Positions 36,501 to 49,154 of a DNA stretch of 64,000 nucleotides are shown piece after piece. How positions within the stretch are numbered: position 1 is the stretch's first letter; the number at the start of each line of letters is the position of its first letter. The stretch spans positions 18,282,234 to 18,346,233 of the forward strand of contig JAVUNC010000019.1 in NCBI GenBank assembly GCA_032173965.1. The letters are read 5' to 3'. The notes under the pieces are model-generated. The model did not search any database. It was given only the letters and a program-made list of their open reading frames with translations, and was not told the DNA's origin. Both the position numbers and the translations under genes were made by a program. Origin of the DNA: Sitta carolinensis (lineage: Eukaryota; Chordata; Aves; Passeriformes; Sittidae).

Positions 36501-39500
36501 AGCAGTGGCTGTACACTGACAGCACCATGAAAAAAGCACCAATTTCCTTCACTCCCTCCACCAAAGGAGTGAAGTTACAGGTCAGAGTCACCTTATCAGG
36601 ACAGCAGATGCATTAGCAGAGGAAGGGATCAATCCAATCACTAAAGGAATTGATACCTGTCTATAGTTAGAAAACGCCTTTGACAGAACAAGCTGCTCTG
36701 CTGGATTATTGAGAAACAGCAGAGTTTTAGTGAGTTTCTAAACACACAGCTACATGTATAATTAATATTGTCTCACTGCCAGACATCTAGAGAGATTTTA
36801 GGATTTTAAATGTTCCTTCCTTTTGCTGTATCCTTCTCAAGAACGGATCTAACAGCTATGGGGAAAAGAGGAGACGTGGAAAAGAGTTAGGAATTTCCTC
36901 TCTAATGAGAGCAGAGGGCTGGTATACAAAGTTTAAGGGGCTGATACAGTGACTACTCAGAATCCATTGAACAGGAAAATGGGATTTGGGTTGCTCTTTC
37001 TGACCCACTGTGGGGTGGCAAGACAGAGACTTTGGCTTTGTGCTTCTCCAGCCCTAAAGCAGAAATAATATCCACCCAGCTTCCCAACACTCACTGGGGC
37101 TGCTGGGCAGAGAGGCCTCGCACAGGTGGAGCACTCTGGGAAAATGCAGAGTGCATTGTTTGGATCAAGGCCACCAAGGGACGCATCCCCACACTAGGGG
37201 AAGCTGGTGCCAAGCACTGAAGGGCCACTCCAGAGCAAATCCCTGAAACACGGGCAGAAAAACCCGGAGCCTGCGGCACTCAGTTCCCCTCTGCCACCCC
37301 TAAAGGAGATGCAGGCAAAGCCCTGGAGCAGGCACAGCCCAGGGTTAAACTGGAGCACAGAGTGGGGATAAAAATGCTGAAGCTTTATGCTGTTTACTTA
37401 TCATTTTCTTTTTGAAAAGTTCAAAGATGGCACCAACTGTGCAGAAACACTTGGTGTGATGGAGTAAATACTTTCTGAAGGATGTAAAAGCTCACAAACA
37501 TTCCAAGAAGGAACATCTAACTTTCACTTCACCTATTCCTTGAGCAGATATTTCATTAATATGGGATCCCAACAGGAGAAACTCAGTGGTGTTATTCCAA
37601 GTAATCAGTTTTCTCGGCAGAACAAATAAATAATGAACTAGTTGCCTTTTGTTAGCACTGATGTCATCAAGAAGTGAAAATGTTGGCAAGCTGCCATGTT
37701 TAATTCTCTGAGAGTATCTATTAAAAAGCAAAAATACCTAGCAGATATAATCCATACTATCAATATTCTCTTAACCCTACACCTCATCTCAAAAATAATT
37801 AAAAAGTGAGTTTTTTGAAGTGGATAACTAATTTGGGCTTTTTTTTTTCCAGCTTACACTCTCTAGTACTATCAAAAGTAAAACTTCTAAACACACAATT
37901 TTACAGCTCTTCACTTAGGCAGTAAACCTGTTTCTCTGAGAAGCATTCACAGAGTAACAGAAGAAACAATGACTTTTTCTCTTTCATACATCAACAGACA
38001 GCAGGTATAAAAGCAAAAAAGAAAACATCATTCTTAATTTTTGAGGAGAAGACGAAGAAAACACTAGGATTTTTGTAACATGTGAGATGAACATGAGCCC
38101 CAGAAGCAAAACAAAATAAAATTAATAAGCACCAGCAGAATTAAGGTGAATTTTTTTGCAGTCTTGTTCCTCATGAGTAACAAACAGCCTCAAATTTACT
38201 TTGGCGTTACAGAGCTTTTATAAATCTCATTTTGTACCAGTAGAAGTCAGGAACAGCAGTCTGAAATGAACAGAATTTCACTTTTCAGATGCAGCACAAG
38301 CTCCATGTAAACACGTGCCCCTGCTTGCTATTTCTAGGAAGAGCAAAAGGCAGATTTACCAACCACAATTCAATTACAATTAATGTAATGGCAAAAACCT
38401 TTGGCTTTATTACCTTTCTTTCATTTGAATTTCTAAGTAATCCCTTTTTTCCCTCTTGGATCCTGCTGAGCATGAAGTGCACAGGTTTTCTTCAGTTAAA
38501 ACAAAAATAGCAGAAGATCAATATGAGATTTCATCAGAAATAACAACAAAATCCAATATGTCTCATGGAACCATAATTTATACTTTCCACAGAGGTGATT
38601 TTCTCTTGGTAAAGTCAGCAAGACTTATTCTTCATAAATAAGTTTCAGTTAGGAATTGGATGAACTCACCTGGAAAAGCCACCTATCCATCACAAACCTA
38701 TGCATTTTCACAATTTGCTATAAAAGCATTGCCAGGAACATGGAAATAACCCCCAAACATTATGCCAGAAAAGAACTGCCTTGAAATAGGAAGGTTATTC
38801 AATCCATAGTTTGATTGTTGATCCATCTCACTTTACTGGCACACCTTTGTACTCAGAAGTGATAAAAAAAGGGAGCTGAAAAAATTGAGAGATGTGAGCT
38901 TTGATACTGACAAAGACTGTTCAACATCATTTTAGGGAATATAGAGCAAGACACTTGCACTCTTCACATTCCTTCCAAGGGTTTGTCTCACATGAAAAAC
39001 ATCTCCACGTTGGCAGTAATGGTCACAGCAGAAATGTTAGGATTAGTACCCTAGGAAAACCACCTGGAGCTGAGAATGCTGAAGTGGAGAGGTATAAATG
39101 ATCTTATTATTTCTACAGCACTTCCTAGAAAAGCTTTAGGTAGCCCAAGGAATGGAGCACTTCCAGAAAGAAGAGTGTTTTGTCAGCATCACCAGTGGAT
39201 CATCATCCAAGGACCAAGTTCTATTTCCTTAATTAAGAGATCCCAAATGCTCTTGTGCTTCCATGGACTGCTCCTAACAGCACCTTGAGCAGGACTGGGC
39301 TCCTTCTCACTTCTGTCCAGAAATGATGCCAAATGTAATGTTTCTGGAACCTTAATCCAGATTCTCACTGCTGCATGGAAGAGCTTTGCATATGATAAAG
39401 TCACTGGGATTAATCACATCCACAGAGCAGAAGCACCTCACTGAGCCCGAGGCTGTGCTGGGAATTACAGAGCAAAAATAGTTCCCAAGAGTTCATAATC

Positions 39501-42500
39501 CAAGTGGTTAAGGCAGAAAAAGTTACATTCTTATTAAAAATAAGCCTTACAGGCAGAGTATCATATATTTAAATAATGACCTAGCCTTGATTCCAAACTG
39601 ATTTTATCAGTGTTTTTACCTTCTACTTCAGAAAAGCACTACAGTGTGACTAATTCCCCCCAGGGAAAAAGAAAAGGAATTAAGAACAGTACCTTTCAAT
39701 AGAAACAGTACCTCTTAATCAATGCTTTAATGTTTTAATAAAACTGCTGCTATTAGGGAAATGGCAAAGCCCAGATTCACACCTTACCTGCAGGTCTCCT
39801 TATTGCAATGTGGCTTTCAGTAAACAAACAAGCATTTTGAAGTTTTCTTTTGATAAAATTAAAAATTGCATCCTTTGGGCCAGCAATATCCTCTGTCAAA
39901 CACTGAGGTGTTAAAATTGTATCAGTAATTTTCTGTCCAGCTGTCTGGCTGCCAAGATCCAGGTGCAATTTAGGCCTATGTGAAATTAAGGAATCTGAAT
40001 AAATAAAATTAAGGATACATGAGGTAGTTACGCAATTAAGAAGGAAATGAAGGCACCTAATATTTATAATGTAACATAAAGAATTCCTACAGTCAGAAGT
40101 AGAAAGCTTGGAATTTCCTTGAATAAAAATTTCTAACTCTCTCAAGCTTGTATCCTCAACAAAAAGGTAGGTAAGTATCCCAGCCAAATGAATATTGAAT
40201 CTTAATCCAATATAATAAAACACTAATTTGTAAAAGGCCAGTTCTCAGCTAACCAGGCAGGTGCTTTTGATTAGATTTATTTTATTACCTGTATTTAGAA
40301 GGATCACTTTTCTCATCAGTCTGGACTTCAGGAAAGCACTTCAAATTAGGAGCTGGTTAAAATGGAGACAAGAACATCCCTGTAGGATGAGACACAGCGA
40401 GCCAGGGAAGAGAAAAATTGGAAAGCATTAGGCTAAGGGAAGGCTGAAATTGATTTCATTTAATAACCTTTGAAATGAGCACTGCAGAGAGGGGAGAAAG
40501 GCAAAGGAAAGGAGGAGTGCTAATGGCACAGGACTGGGAAGACTCAGAGCTAGAGGGTAGCAGCTGGTCTTCACACTGCTGGCTGCTAATTTTTTTTTTT
40601 ATTTGATACAGTTGCCAGAACAAAGTCATGACAAAATAAAATAAACCACAATTTCCTTGCCCCTTCTGAGATGAACTGGCAGGTTTTTTTAACAGCATGT
40701 AGGTGCCTCCCAAAACACCAAGCCTAACTTTCTATAAACTCCCACTTCTTCTGTGGAAGCAGACATTTTAAAAGGTCACAAAAATGCCTTACAGGTCACC
40801 AGTTATGAGGAGGGAGATGTATTTCTTGTATTTTTGTGGTGAATCTACACAGATGGGAGCCTGAAGGCTGATGCTTCTGGACATTACAATGAAATAACTG
40901 GAGTACAGATCCTGCCCCTAGAAATGAAGCAAAAGTCAGTGTTTCTGAAGTCCTACCCAAATTCAACTATTGAGGCAGTGCTAAATGACATAATTAAAGA
41001 GCTCCATTCGATAGGTGATATTCCTGATCGTGACAGTACTGCAGACAAAGGAAGATTTCAGTGTTCAGAGCAAGTTCTGCTTTTCTGGAATGATAAATGT
41101 TAAAACACAGACACGCCAAATTGGTGATTTAAAGTGCTGTGAGAGGAGATGACACCACTGCATCCCATCTGGGAGGAGGAACGGGGAGCAACAGCTGAGC
41201 CAAAATCACTCCTGGCACGAAGGGAGAGAGTTCCACTGACTTCAGGAAATTTATGCCAATGTTCCTGTGTGTTGCAGGTTAAAATGACACACCTCACAGC
41301 CTAGTAGAGGTGAAACAAGGCTAAAGGAAAAAAAACTGTTGCAACGTATTCATTCAGGACAATTTATTATTTTCACTACAAGTCGGTTTGCAGATGTTAA
41401 AAATCAAGACTGTGGCAGCTCCTTACATGGGTCAATATGCTAAAAAAGATGGCTATTTCTGCAGAGATAAGAAAGAACATATGGTCCTTATTGCCAGCTA
41501 AGGGTCTCTTTTAAAACAATTTTCCTCAATCTGATTTGCCTCACAATTACCCTAAATCCTGCCATGATTGCTCTCATGGAGCATTCACAGAATTTGACTT
41601 CCCTCGAAGATGTATTTTCCCTTCCCCTGGTGACCGCCTTTATTATCGATTTTTAGATAATCCCCGCAGTCACTAGAGAAAGGTTTTGGCAAGTTTCCCT
41701 GGAGGCTGCAGAAAACGCCCATTACCTTAGCAGCAGAGCATCCTTTCAGGCGAGCCGCCAGCCTGGGCACCGCCTGTTTCCCTGGGCAGGGACCAGCAGG
41801 GAGAACATTCACTAAATACCCTCTGCCTGGCCAACAGGGGAAGCCACAGCTGCCGGCCCCAGCAAGCCTGGCTGGACACAGCTGCAGAGAACTAAGAAAT
41901 CCCCTTTCCCACAGCAAAACGTGCTGGCAGAAATTTGGCCCGTTTCATCCTCTCCTTTTTTCGAAGGAGATCAGACTTGTTTGACAGACCCTTTTAGCCA
42001 ATGCAGAACTGTAATCAGAAAAGTGCTGTCATTAACATTAACACCTCTGACACAAGAGGGTGTATCAGAGAAGGGAGGGTTCTTTTGTCAGAGAAATAAC
42101 AGACTGGCTATTCTACTAACAAATCACTCCTCTGAAGACAGGGCTGCCAGCATGTAAGGTGCATTCTGAGATCTGAGTGGCTAAACTGAGAAGAAAAGCT
42201 TAAAGAACCTTCTTTGAGCTAATATCATATAATTTAGAACTAATACCTGGCTAGAACTGCCTGTGTTAACAGCCACTATGGTTAAAGAATTGATTTCAGT
42301 GTAGTTTGTGGGGCTGTTTTTATTTTTGTTTGGGGGTACTCAATAGAGAAAAACATCAAATGTAGATTTTTTTTTGTTTGGTTGGTTTTCTTAAGGCAGA
42401 GGAGGAAGAATTGGATTACCGATTTGGATAGAGAAATCAGAGAAATATGATCATAAAATGCTTTGGGTTGGAAGGCACCCCTTTTCCTCCAAGTGAGTGC

Positions 42501-45500
42501 AAAATCTCAGAAGCCACAAAGGAAATACAAGGATGCCAATACCTATAAAACAGAACTAAAACATTGTGGTTTTTTCCTTTTATTTTCGGAATTGGCTATC
42601 CTGTTGAGAAGAGTGTGAAGAGAAAAGTGAAGAGAGGCAGAGGGTGTGAAGGGGTGCAGAGCTCCTCTGAGGAAGAGCTGTGCCTTGTGCCCGAACCTGG
42701 CCAAGAGGCTCCTCGAAAGGGCGCTGCCGCTCAGGAGAAGGGACAGAAAGGCTCGGGGTGCCAAAGCCTCCCTCCCTGCCAGCCCAGCAATCCGGAGACA
42801 CGCCGGCAGAAGCCGCAGCCCTGGCTCCGAGCCAGCCCGGGCAGGGCCCTGTCCCTGCCGGGCAGCAGCCGCTGCGGAGCCGCCGCTCTCCGCGCGCGCC
42901 GCCTCTCGTGCCCGCCTCTCCGTGCCCCGTCCCGAACGCTGTCCCGCCTCTCCCGTGCTCCGCCTCTCCCCGTGCCCCGTCCCGAACGCTGTCCCGCCTC
43001 TCCCCGTGCCCGCCCCCGTAGCCCTCCCGAACGCGTCCCGCCTCTCTCCGTGCCCGCCTCTCCCCCGTGCCCCTCCCGAACGCTGTCCCCCTCATCTCCG
43101 GCTCCGCCTCTCCCCGTGCCCCCCAGAGCATCCCCGAGCGCAGTGCCGCCTCTCTCCCCGTGCCCCCCAGAGCATCCCCGAGCGCAGTGCCCGCCTCTCT
43201 CCCCGTGCCCCCCATAGCATCCCCGAGCGCAGTGCCCGCCTCTCTCCCCGTGCCCCCCATAGCATCCCCGAGCGCTGTGCCCGCCTCTCCTCGTGCCCCC
43301 CATAGCATCCCCGAGCGCTGTGCCCGCCTCTCCCGTGCCCGCCTCTCTCCGTGCCCCGGCTCGCTCTGCTCAGAGTGGGCTCCGTGCAGAGTCGGTTCCG
43401 AGCCGAGGCACGCTGCTGGTTTCGGAGCCGTTCCATTGGGATTTTTGGGCTGGGCTGCTCCCTGCCCGGGAACGGCACCGGAGCGCGGCGGAGGCCGCCT
43501 GCTCTGGGGGAACCAAGGGACCGATCTGCAGGCGTGAAATCGGGGCAAGAACCCGAGTTAGCTGGGGATGGCAGAGCCAAAGAACCACCTGGGCACTGAG
43601 AGGCTGGCCCCAGGCACTGAGCCAGCCCACGAGATGAGTGCAATTCCTACGGCTCCTTCCCCCCTGACACGCGCGAAAAATGAGAAGGAAAAACCGCATA
43701 AAACAAACAACAAACGGAAGGGGAAAAAGAAGGAGAGAGGAAGAAGGGAGAGAGGAAGAAGGAGAGAGGAAGAAGGGAGAGAGGAAGAAGGGAGAGAGGA
43801 AGAAGGGAGAGAGGAAGAAGGGAGAGAGGAAGAAGGGAGAGAGGAAGAAGGGAGAGAGGAAGAAGGGAGAGAGAAGAAGGGAGAGAGGAAGAAGGGAGAG
43901 AGAAGAAGAGAGAGAGGAAGAAGGAAGGAGAAAAGGAAGAAAGAGAAAGGAAGAAGAAAAAGAAAAAGGAAGAAAAGAGAAAAGGAAAAAAAAAAAAAAA
44001 AAGAGAAGGTCAACCCGCCCAGGAGATCAAATAGATTTTACACACACCCCAGTAAAATTCTCTGTTAAATTCTTAAAAATATATAGCCATTTACAAAGCG
44101 AGGGAAACAAAATACTCAGTGGTGCGACGGGGATGTTTTTGACTAAGTGCAGTGGAGTTCTGCTGTCTGCCTAAGATATAACGCCGTGGCACTCGGGGGG
44201 ACTAGGAAGAGAAAGGCTGGCAGGTTTAACTCTTGCAGCACACGGGGTTTCACCAAGGCGATAAGGCTGAAACCTGATGCTGCTGTGACTTACAGCCCCC
44301 AGAATGCGAATCCCGCTACTACCACATACTTGAGCTCTAAACACCAACAGTTAAAGTGGCAGCTCATTTCCATGGCAGTGTCTGTGAAAAAGCCTCGCTG
44401 GAGAAGAGGCTCTTGGTTTATTTATAGGCAAAACAGCTGCTTTGTGCATTCCAGGGTCTGGGCTGAGGTCTGCTCCCGGTCCCAGTTACCTTGTGTGGAA
44501 GTAAAACGGGGAGATCCTTTCCGAAGCCTTTTGCACTGGATGAGGCACCCCCAGTGGAACACAGCTCTACTGGGCATATGCTTTATTCATAAGAAAAAGG
44601 GTAATTTTTGATGGTGGTGGCAGACTAACCCAGACTACAACTTAGGTTAGTTCATATTAAAAACCAAAACAGTTTTCACAGATGCTTTCCTCTCAATTTC
44701 CCTCCTGTACAACAAACAAAAGCAAATAACAGCCTCCAGTCAAATTAATAGAGAAGATGAAGATACTCCTCACCTGCACATTGGAATGATTCCACTCATA
44801 CCACCCAGAACTTCCTTCCACTTCTCCTTTTCTCCTACTCTGCCACCCTGCAGCCGAGCTATAAAGAACTTGTATGTACTTTTGTTAGTTAGCACTGGAT
44901 ACATGAACGTGTCAGTAACTCCCCCACGTTATTACAAATACAAGTGGTGAGATCTTTTTTATGTTCTCCACGTTTGCTCTCACCTGATAATATTACAACT
45001 CCAAGTTTCCAGCTCTCTCTAAATATTTCATCTCGTACAGATTTGTACTCTTAAATCACACCACTGAAACAGCCTATGCTTCTACCCTCTTATATTTTTA
45101 TGATCCTTTTAGAGGAGTCCTGTATCACTTATTTAGATTCATTATTGCTTTTCTCTCTTAAAAGCCACTTCATTTAGTTAGCTACCACTTCCATTTTTCA
45201 ATATATATATAAATGGGGTGGCTGCGTGCTCTGGCATCATGATCAGCATTTTGCCAAGCAGCAGGTTGCAGTTTTGCCACTCTCATGCTGGAGGAGAAAT
45301 CAATGACAGATTCTAGATCCTTTGTATGCACACAGACGAAAAAATGTCAAACAAATGTAAGCAAGCAATTTCCTTTTCCCTGGAATTCCAGTCCAATATC
45401 TTTGCCCAGTTCCCAGAAGTCAACATAAATCAAGAAAAGACTCAAAGATCAAGCCGCAAAAAGACTTCCAATACTTACAGAGTTTCAGAATGAATCTCTG

Positions 45501-48500
45501 CAGTCATGAATAATCCCAAATGAACTGTCAGCTCAACACACTTCCCAAAACAGAACATTTACACACACACAAAGTGAAAGAAGGGAAAAACTGTTTGATG
45601 GTAATTTAGACTCTCCAAATAGATTTGGGAATATTTATCAAACTGGCTAAATCTACTTTGCAGTTTACAGAGGCACACAAAACTCACACTAAGCACTGAA
45701 TGCTTGCACACACTTAGGTATTAACATCAATTTAAATGATCAGTTTAATTAAAGCAGGCAAGTTTAAGCACAGACAAGCCCTGCAGTGAATCACTGCTGA
45801 ACACGTATTAAAAAAAGACTGGGGAGGGGGGAGGAACCACTAAGCTGTAAATTTTCTTTCCCCAAACGCACTCAGCCTAATCATATATAGTTTGTCCAAA
45901 CAGGAGCTCTGCGTGGCTTTCCCTGCTCTTTGTTTTCCCTGCCTTCTCCAAAGCTGTAACAACTCCTTGGCTCTGTTTCCAGGCACGGCTGCTGGCTCCC
46001 ATAAAGGGGCTCCAAACCTGGCAGGAGTCTGGTTGCAATATCCCTGCTTTGCCATCTCTTTCTGCAGACACTCACTCCAAAGCTTGCAAGCCAAGTAAGG
46101 TATTTTCCTTAGGTTTATCAGCTCCATCTCAAGCAGTAGGTAAGATAAATTCCTGCGGAGAGGATTCCAGCCCTCCCTCAGGTGATTCAGGCTACATGAA
46201 AGACTTAAAAAGAGTTTTTCCTCCCTGACATTGGTGGAGTTGCAAGTCGGTATGGTGCACACAAAAGCCATGCTAATTTATTCAGCTCTCTTATCTGCCT
46301 CCTTTCACTCTCTCAGCTGATAGAAGGCATGCCAAACAAGTTCCCTGTGCTCCCCTAATGCTGCACTGCTGTTCTCTTCCCCTTCCAGAGGGAACATTCT
46401 CTGTACCTATATAGAAAGATGGCTTTTAAAAATAGGAACACAAAATCCAGTGCTGGGTTCAGGATAGTTATGGGAGACACAGCAGGTGCAAACATTCTCT
46501 TACACAGCATTTTCTGATGATATGACAAAGGAAAACTTTACTTGCAGAGGTCTTAGAAGGACTTTCCAGGGTAATTTTCATCACAGTGTTTTCCAGATAT
46601 GGTAACCAAAATCCCTTTCGGCCTACAAGTACTAGAAAAATGTTCCAAAAAGCCAAATTGTACCAGACAAGACTGAGCTTCCTGATGAGAGCCAGAAGGT
46701 GTCTGTGCCTCTTTAGCTGCATGTTGTCCTCAAATTTCCCACTTTCATCCATTTATTACTGTCACAGAATTCCCAGTTAAAGACACAGAATCTAAAGGCA
46801 GCACAAGTTCAATATGTGGAAAAACTCAGAACGAACACCCCTCAATTTAACACGTGGAGTTGACTGAAATTAGGAGTTTGGCCCAGACAGAACCTGGCAT
46901 GCGGACATAGCCCTGCACATGGTGTGATGATTCAAAAAGTCAGCTTGTGGTGTTCCTAGTCAAAAATTTTCTGGTTGAGAAACATGCTACTGTTTAATTT
47001 GGATTTTTTTTTTCTCTCTTGCCTGAACGCCTAGGAGTTAACTGGAGATCAGCTTTTAATTTTCTAGGCACTGCAATTTTTCTGTGTAATTGAATTCAAC
47101 AAATTAAGGTGGCAGTTGGTTGATTCTGCTGAACATTTCAAACCCTGCCCAAATCAGCCTAAAGATCTGCCTGCTTTGCAGATACTCACACACATCCCTT
47201 GGATTTTTCTGTTCAATGGCAGGAGCAGTGGGGAACAGGCTTGTTCCCTGCAGAAGCAGACACGAGGTTTGGACAGGATATCCAAGGCAGGGGAGGGGCA
47301 GTTAGACATCCACGTATCCATAAGGAGTTATAAAGTGAAATTTCATCTCACTGTGAAGCACTCACACCTCAGGCCACCCCTCAGAGGGCAACACACGGAT
47401 CAAATGACCCTAGGCACTCCTGCATGTGCACCTTCTGTCCTGTCCTGGGGTGCCCTACAAAGAGCTGCGGTGCTGACAAGATTTGAGCGTGCTTTGAAGG
47501 TGCTTTGGAATTGCTTACAAAGGGCTCACACACAGCAACGAGCTGCACCAGGCTCCTGGTTGAAAAAAGAAAGCTGAGAAAGGGCAAATTATTTGTCACT
47601 GAAGTGTGAAAGATTTTTACTGTGAAACAACAAAGCTGGCATTTTCAAATTACAAAACAGTACCTCAGAATAAAGGATAAACACTATTAAAGACTACTAG
47701 AAAGGTAAAAAATAGTTTTCCCAAGCATTGACAGTGATTGTAAGTCATTCACGCAGCTTTTCCTCCTAAGTTCTCCCTACAGTTTTATTTTTTGAGACCT
47801 CAGGCACCTTCTTGTTTCAACATTTTAGGAACAGGGATCTCCTCTATTCTAGCCCAGTAAAGCACCAAACCTAAGTCAAGCTCAGCTCCATTTATTTTAC
47901 TATCAGGTACAATAATTCTGCAAGCCAAAAATTTAAAGTCAGGTTTTAGAACTAAGACAATGCCTATTTACAAACTATTATTAACTACAGTCTAATTATG
48001 TAATTGTTTCCATAATTTTTAGGACTGCAATCTGTCTTCCCAGTGTTTTACCTCAAACTGCACCAAGCACTAAGAAGTTCTTAGTGGCATCTTTCAAGCT
48101 AAACACTCTACACCAAAATGCTCTCAAACTACACATTTTTTAAATGACAGAATGATTTAGGAATGTCAGTGTTTTTCATATTCCCTGTGCTTAAAATATT
48201 CTGTTCAACTACCCAGAATTCAAGAAGTTTTAGAGATGCTGTTTTTACTAATACTGACAAATATGGCAAAAAGCCAAATCTGCCTCCTCCAGGCTCCAGA
48301 AGGTCAAGCAGGAATAAATGGAGCCATGAATCAGCCCAGAAATGGGGGATAAGAAGATGTGCAGTCAAATCTTAATCTCATTAGAGTCATTACAGCAAAA
48401 CTCCCATTGCATGTCTTCAGTGGGTACAGGGGCAACACTTTCACCCCAAAACATCCTGCTTAAGGCACGAACCACCCCAATTTCCAGTGCTGCAGAACAC

Positions 48501-49154
48501 TGGATCTCAAATCCAGCAGGGCAAATCACTAAACCCTTTTCCAGGGCAGCTCTGCTTAATGTTGGCAGGCAGCATGCCTGGAGTAGCAGACATTTCTCCC
48601 TGTCTCCCATTCCCTTATTTGACTTTGCTGACCCCAATTGAGATATGAGGAATCACATCTCGTCCCCAGGCACGCCAGCCCTGCCCAGTCCTCACTTCCC
48701 CAGACAGCCCTGCTGAGCTGGGGGGATTTATTTCCAGGCACAAGAGTTCAAAGAGGTTTTGCACTTTCTATTAAAAAACAGGTTCTCTCCAACCTGTAGG
48801 TATCAAGATCATTCTCCTGCAGCTCCTGCTTGCTTCAGGGGCTACTTGTGCTGGGAGCTTGATTCATCATTTTGTTGGCAACTGGAAGAGCTTGTATAAT
48901 CTGCAATTCTACTCAGCTGTGGACAGAAATGACCCCAAGAACTCACAAGAGCAGTTTCACAAAAACTCACAATTATCACTGCAAATTCATCAACAACAAA
49001 TACAGAATATGAATTTAACTTGCATGCTACTGAAATAACCTGCTAAGCATTAATACAAAGGCAGCAACCAGCGGCTTAAGGGATATTTTTTCCTCTAACA
49101 CATCCAGTAGAAGCCTAAAATCCTTTTGCTCCCTAGCAGAGTTCAAAAATATCT
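33515..49154 (-). CDS. Unidentified multi-exon gene candidate, C-terminal part
   Basis: Candidate exons in transcript order: 49154-49040, 47555-47519, 47247-47190, 45524-45479, 44839-44774, 40876-40793, 39975-39788, 38851-38832, 38717-38670, 36305-36139, 34847-34801, 33588-33515 (stop). Each has GT-AG borders, mostly with strong donors (GTAAGT, GTGAGT, GTAAGG), and consecutive phases agree. Segments look like helical repeat protein: FRLLLDVLEEKISLKPLVAA, HLGLFMTAEIHSETL, DSPQKYKKYISLLITGDL, LTEDIAGPKDAIFNFIKRKL, LAWEAFARAADVIKQPGG. Good donors of this type look more frequent on this strand than on the other. I cannot name the family. Exon chains can be assembled by chance when one looks for them, the 20-bp and 37-bp exons are weak, and no start is fixed, so treat this as a hypothesis. 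Confidence 0.4.
42440..42500 (-). mobile_element. Possible CR1 LINE fragment
   Basis: The motif ATCATAAAATGCTTTGGGTTGGAAGGCACC resembles, in pieces, the reverse complement of the 3' region of avian CR1 elements (GGTTGGAAGG after an AATCAT-like start). Only about 50 bp are recognisable and the terminal octamer repeats are not visible. Confidence 0.3.
42640..43560. promoter_or_regulatory. Orphan CpG island
   Basis: About 0.9 kb of strongly GC- and CpG-rich sequence stands in an AT-rich region with no known gene start. It lies inside the proposed minus-strand gene, between its exons at 44774 and 40876. It could be an internal or alternative promoter, or only a by-product of the minisatellite inside it. 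Long Arg/Pro/Ala/Gly-rich open frames on both strands (up to 322 codons) follow from composition and repeats. Confidence 0.5.
42920..43350. repeat. GC-rich minisatellite in the orphan CpG island
   Basis: From about 43127 a unit of roughly 46 bp (AGCATCCCCGAGCGCAGTG, then CCCGCCTCTCTCCCCGTGCC) is repeated about five times. The left part (42920-43120) repeats shorter CCCGAACGCTGTCC plus CGCCTCTCCCGTGCC pieces. Unit divergence is low in the right part. Confidence 0.9.
43725..44003. repeat. Pure purine tract with 15-bp repeats
   Basis: Almost 280 bp of uninterrupted A/G on the plus strand. The core is GAGAGAGGAAGAAGG repeated about ten times, degrading rightwards to AAGAAAGAG-like sequence and an A-run near 43987-44000. 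Such polypurine-polypyrimidine tracts can form triplex DNA. Open frames of Arg/Lys/Glu repeats through it are artefacts. Confidence 0.95.

Noticed and set aside
40846..41102. Plus-strand open stretch of about 85 codons ending WNDKC
   Set aside because: Reads pleasantly like protein, but the acceptor is poor, it overlaps a minus-strand candidate exon, and no partner exon or homologue was found.
42580..43548. 322-codon minus-strand frame in the orphan CpG island
   Set aside because: Gly/Arg/Glu/Ala repeat translation of the CpG minisatellite; no family features.
43568..44174. Glu/Arg/Lys repeat proteins on the plus strand
   Set aside because: Translation of the purine tract in several frames.
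48050..48120. Minus-strand segment reading LKDATKNFLVLGAV before a good donor
   Set aside because: A stop codon falls directly before the donor in the only protein-like frame.
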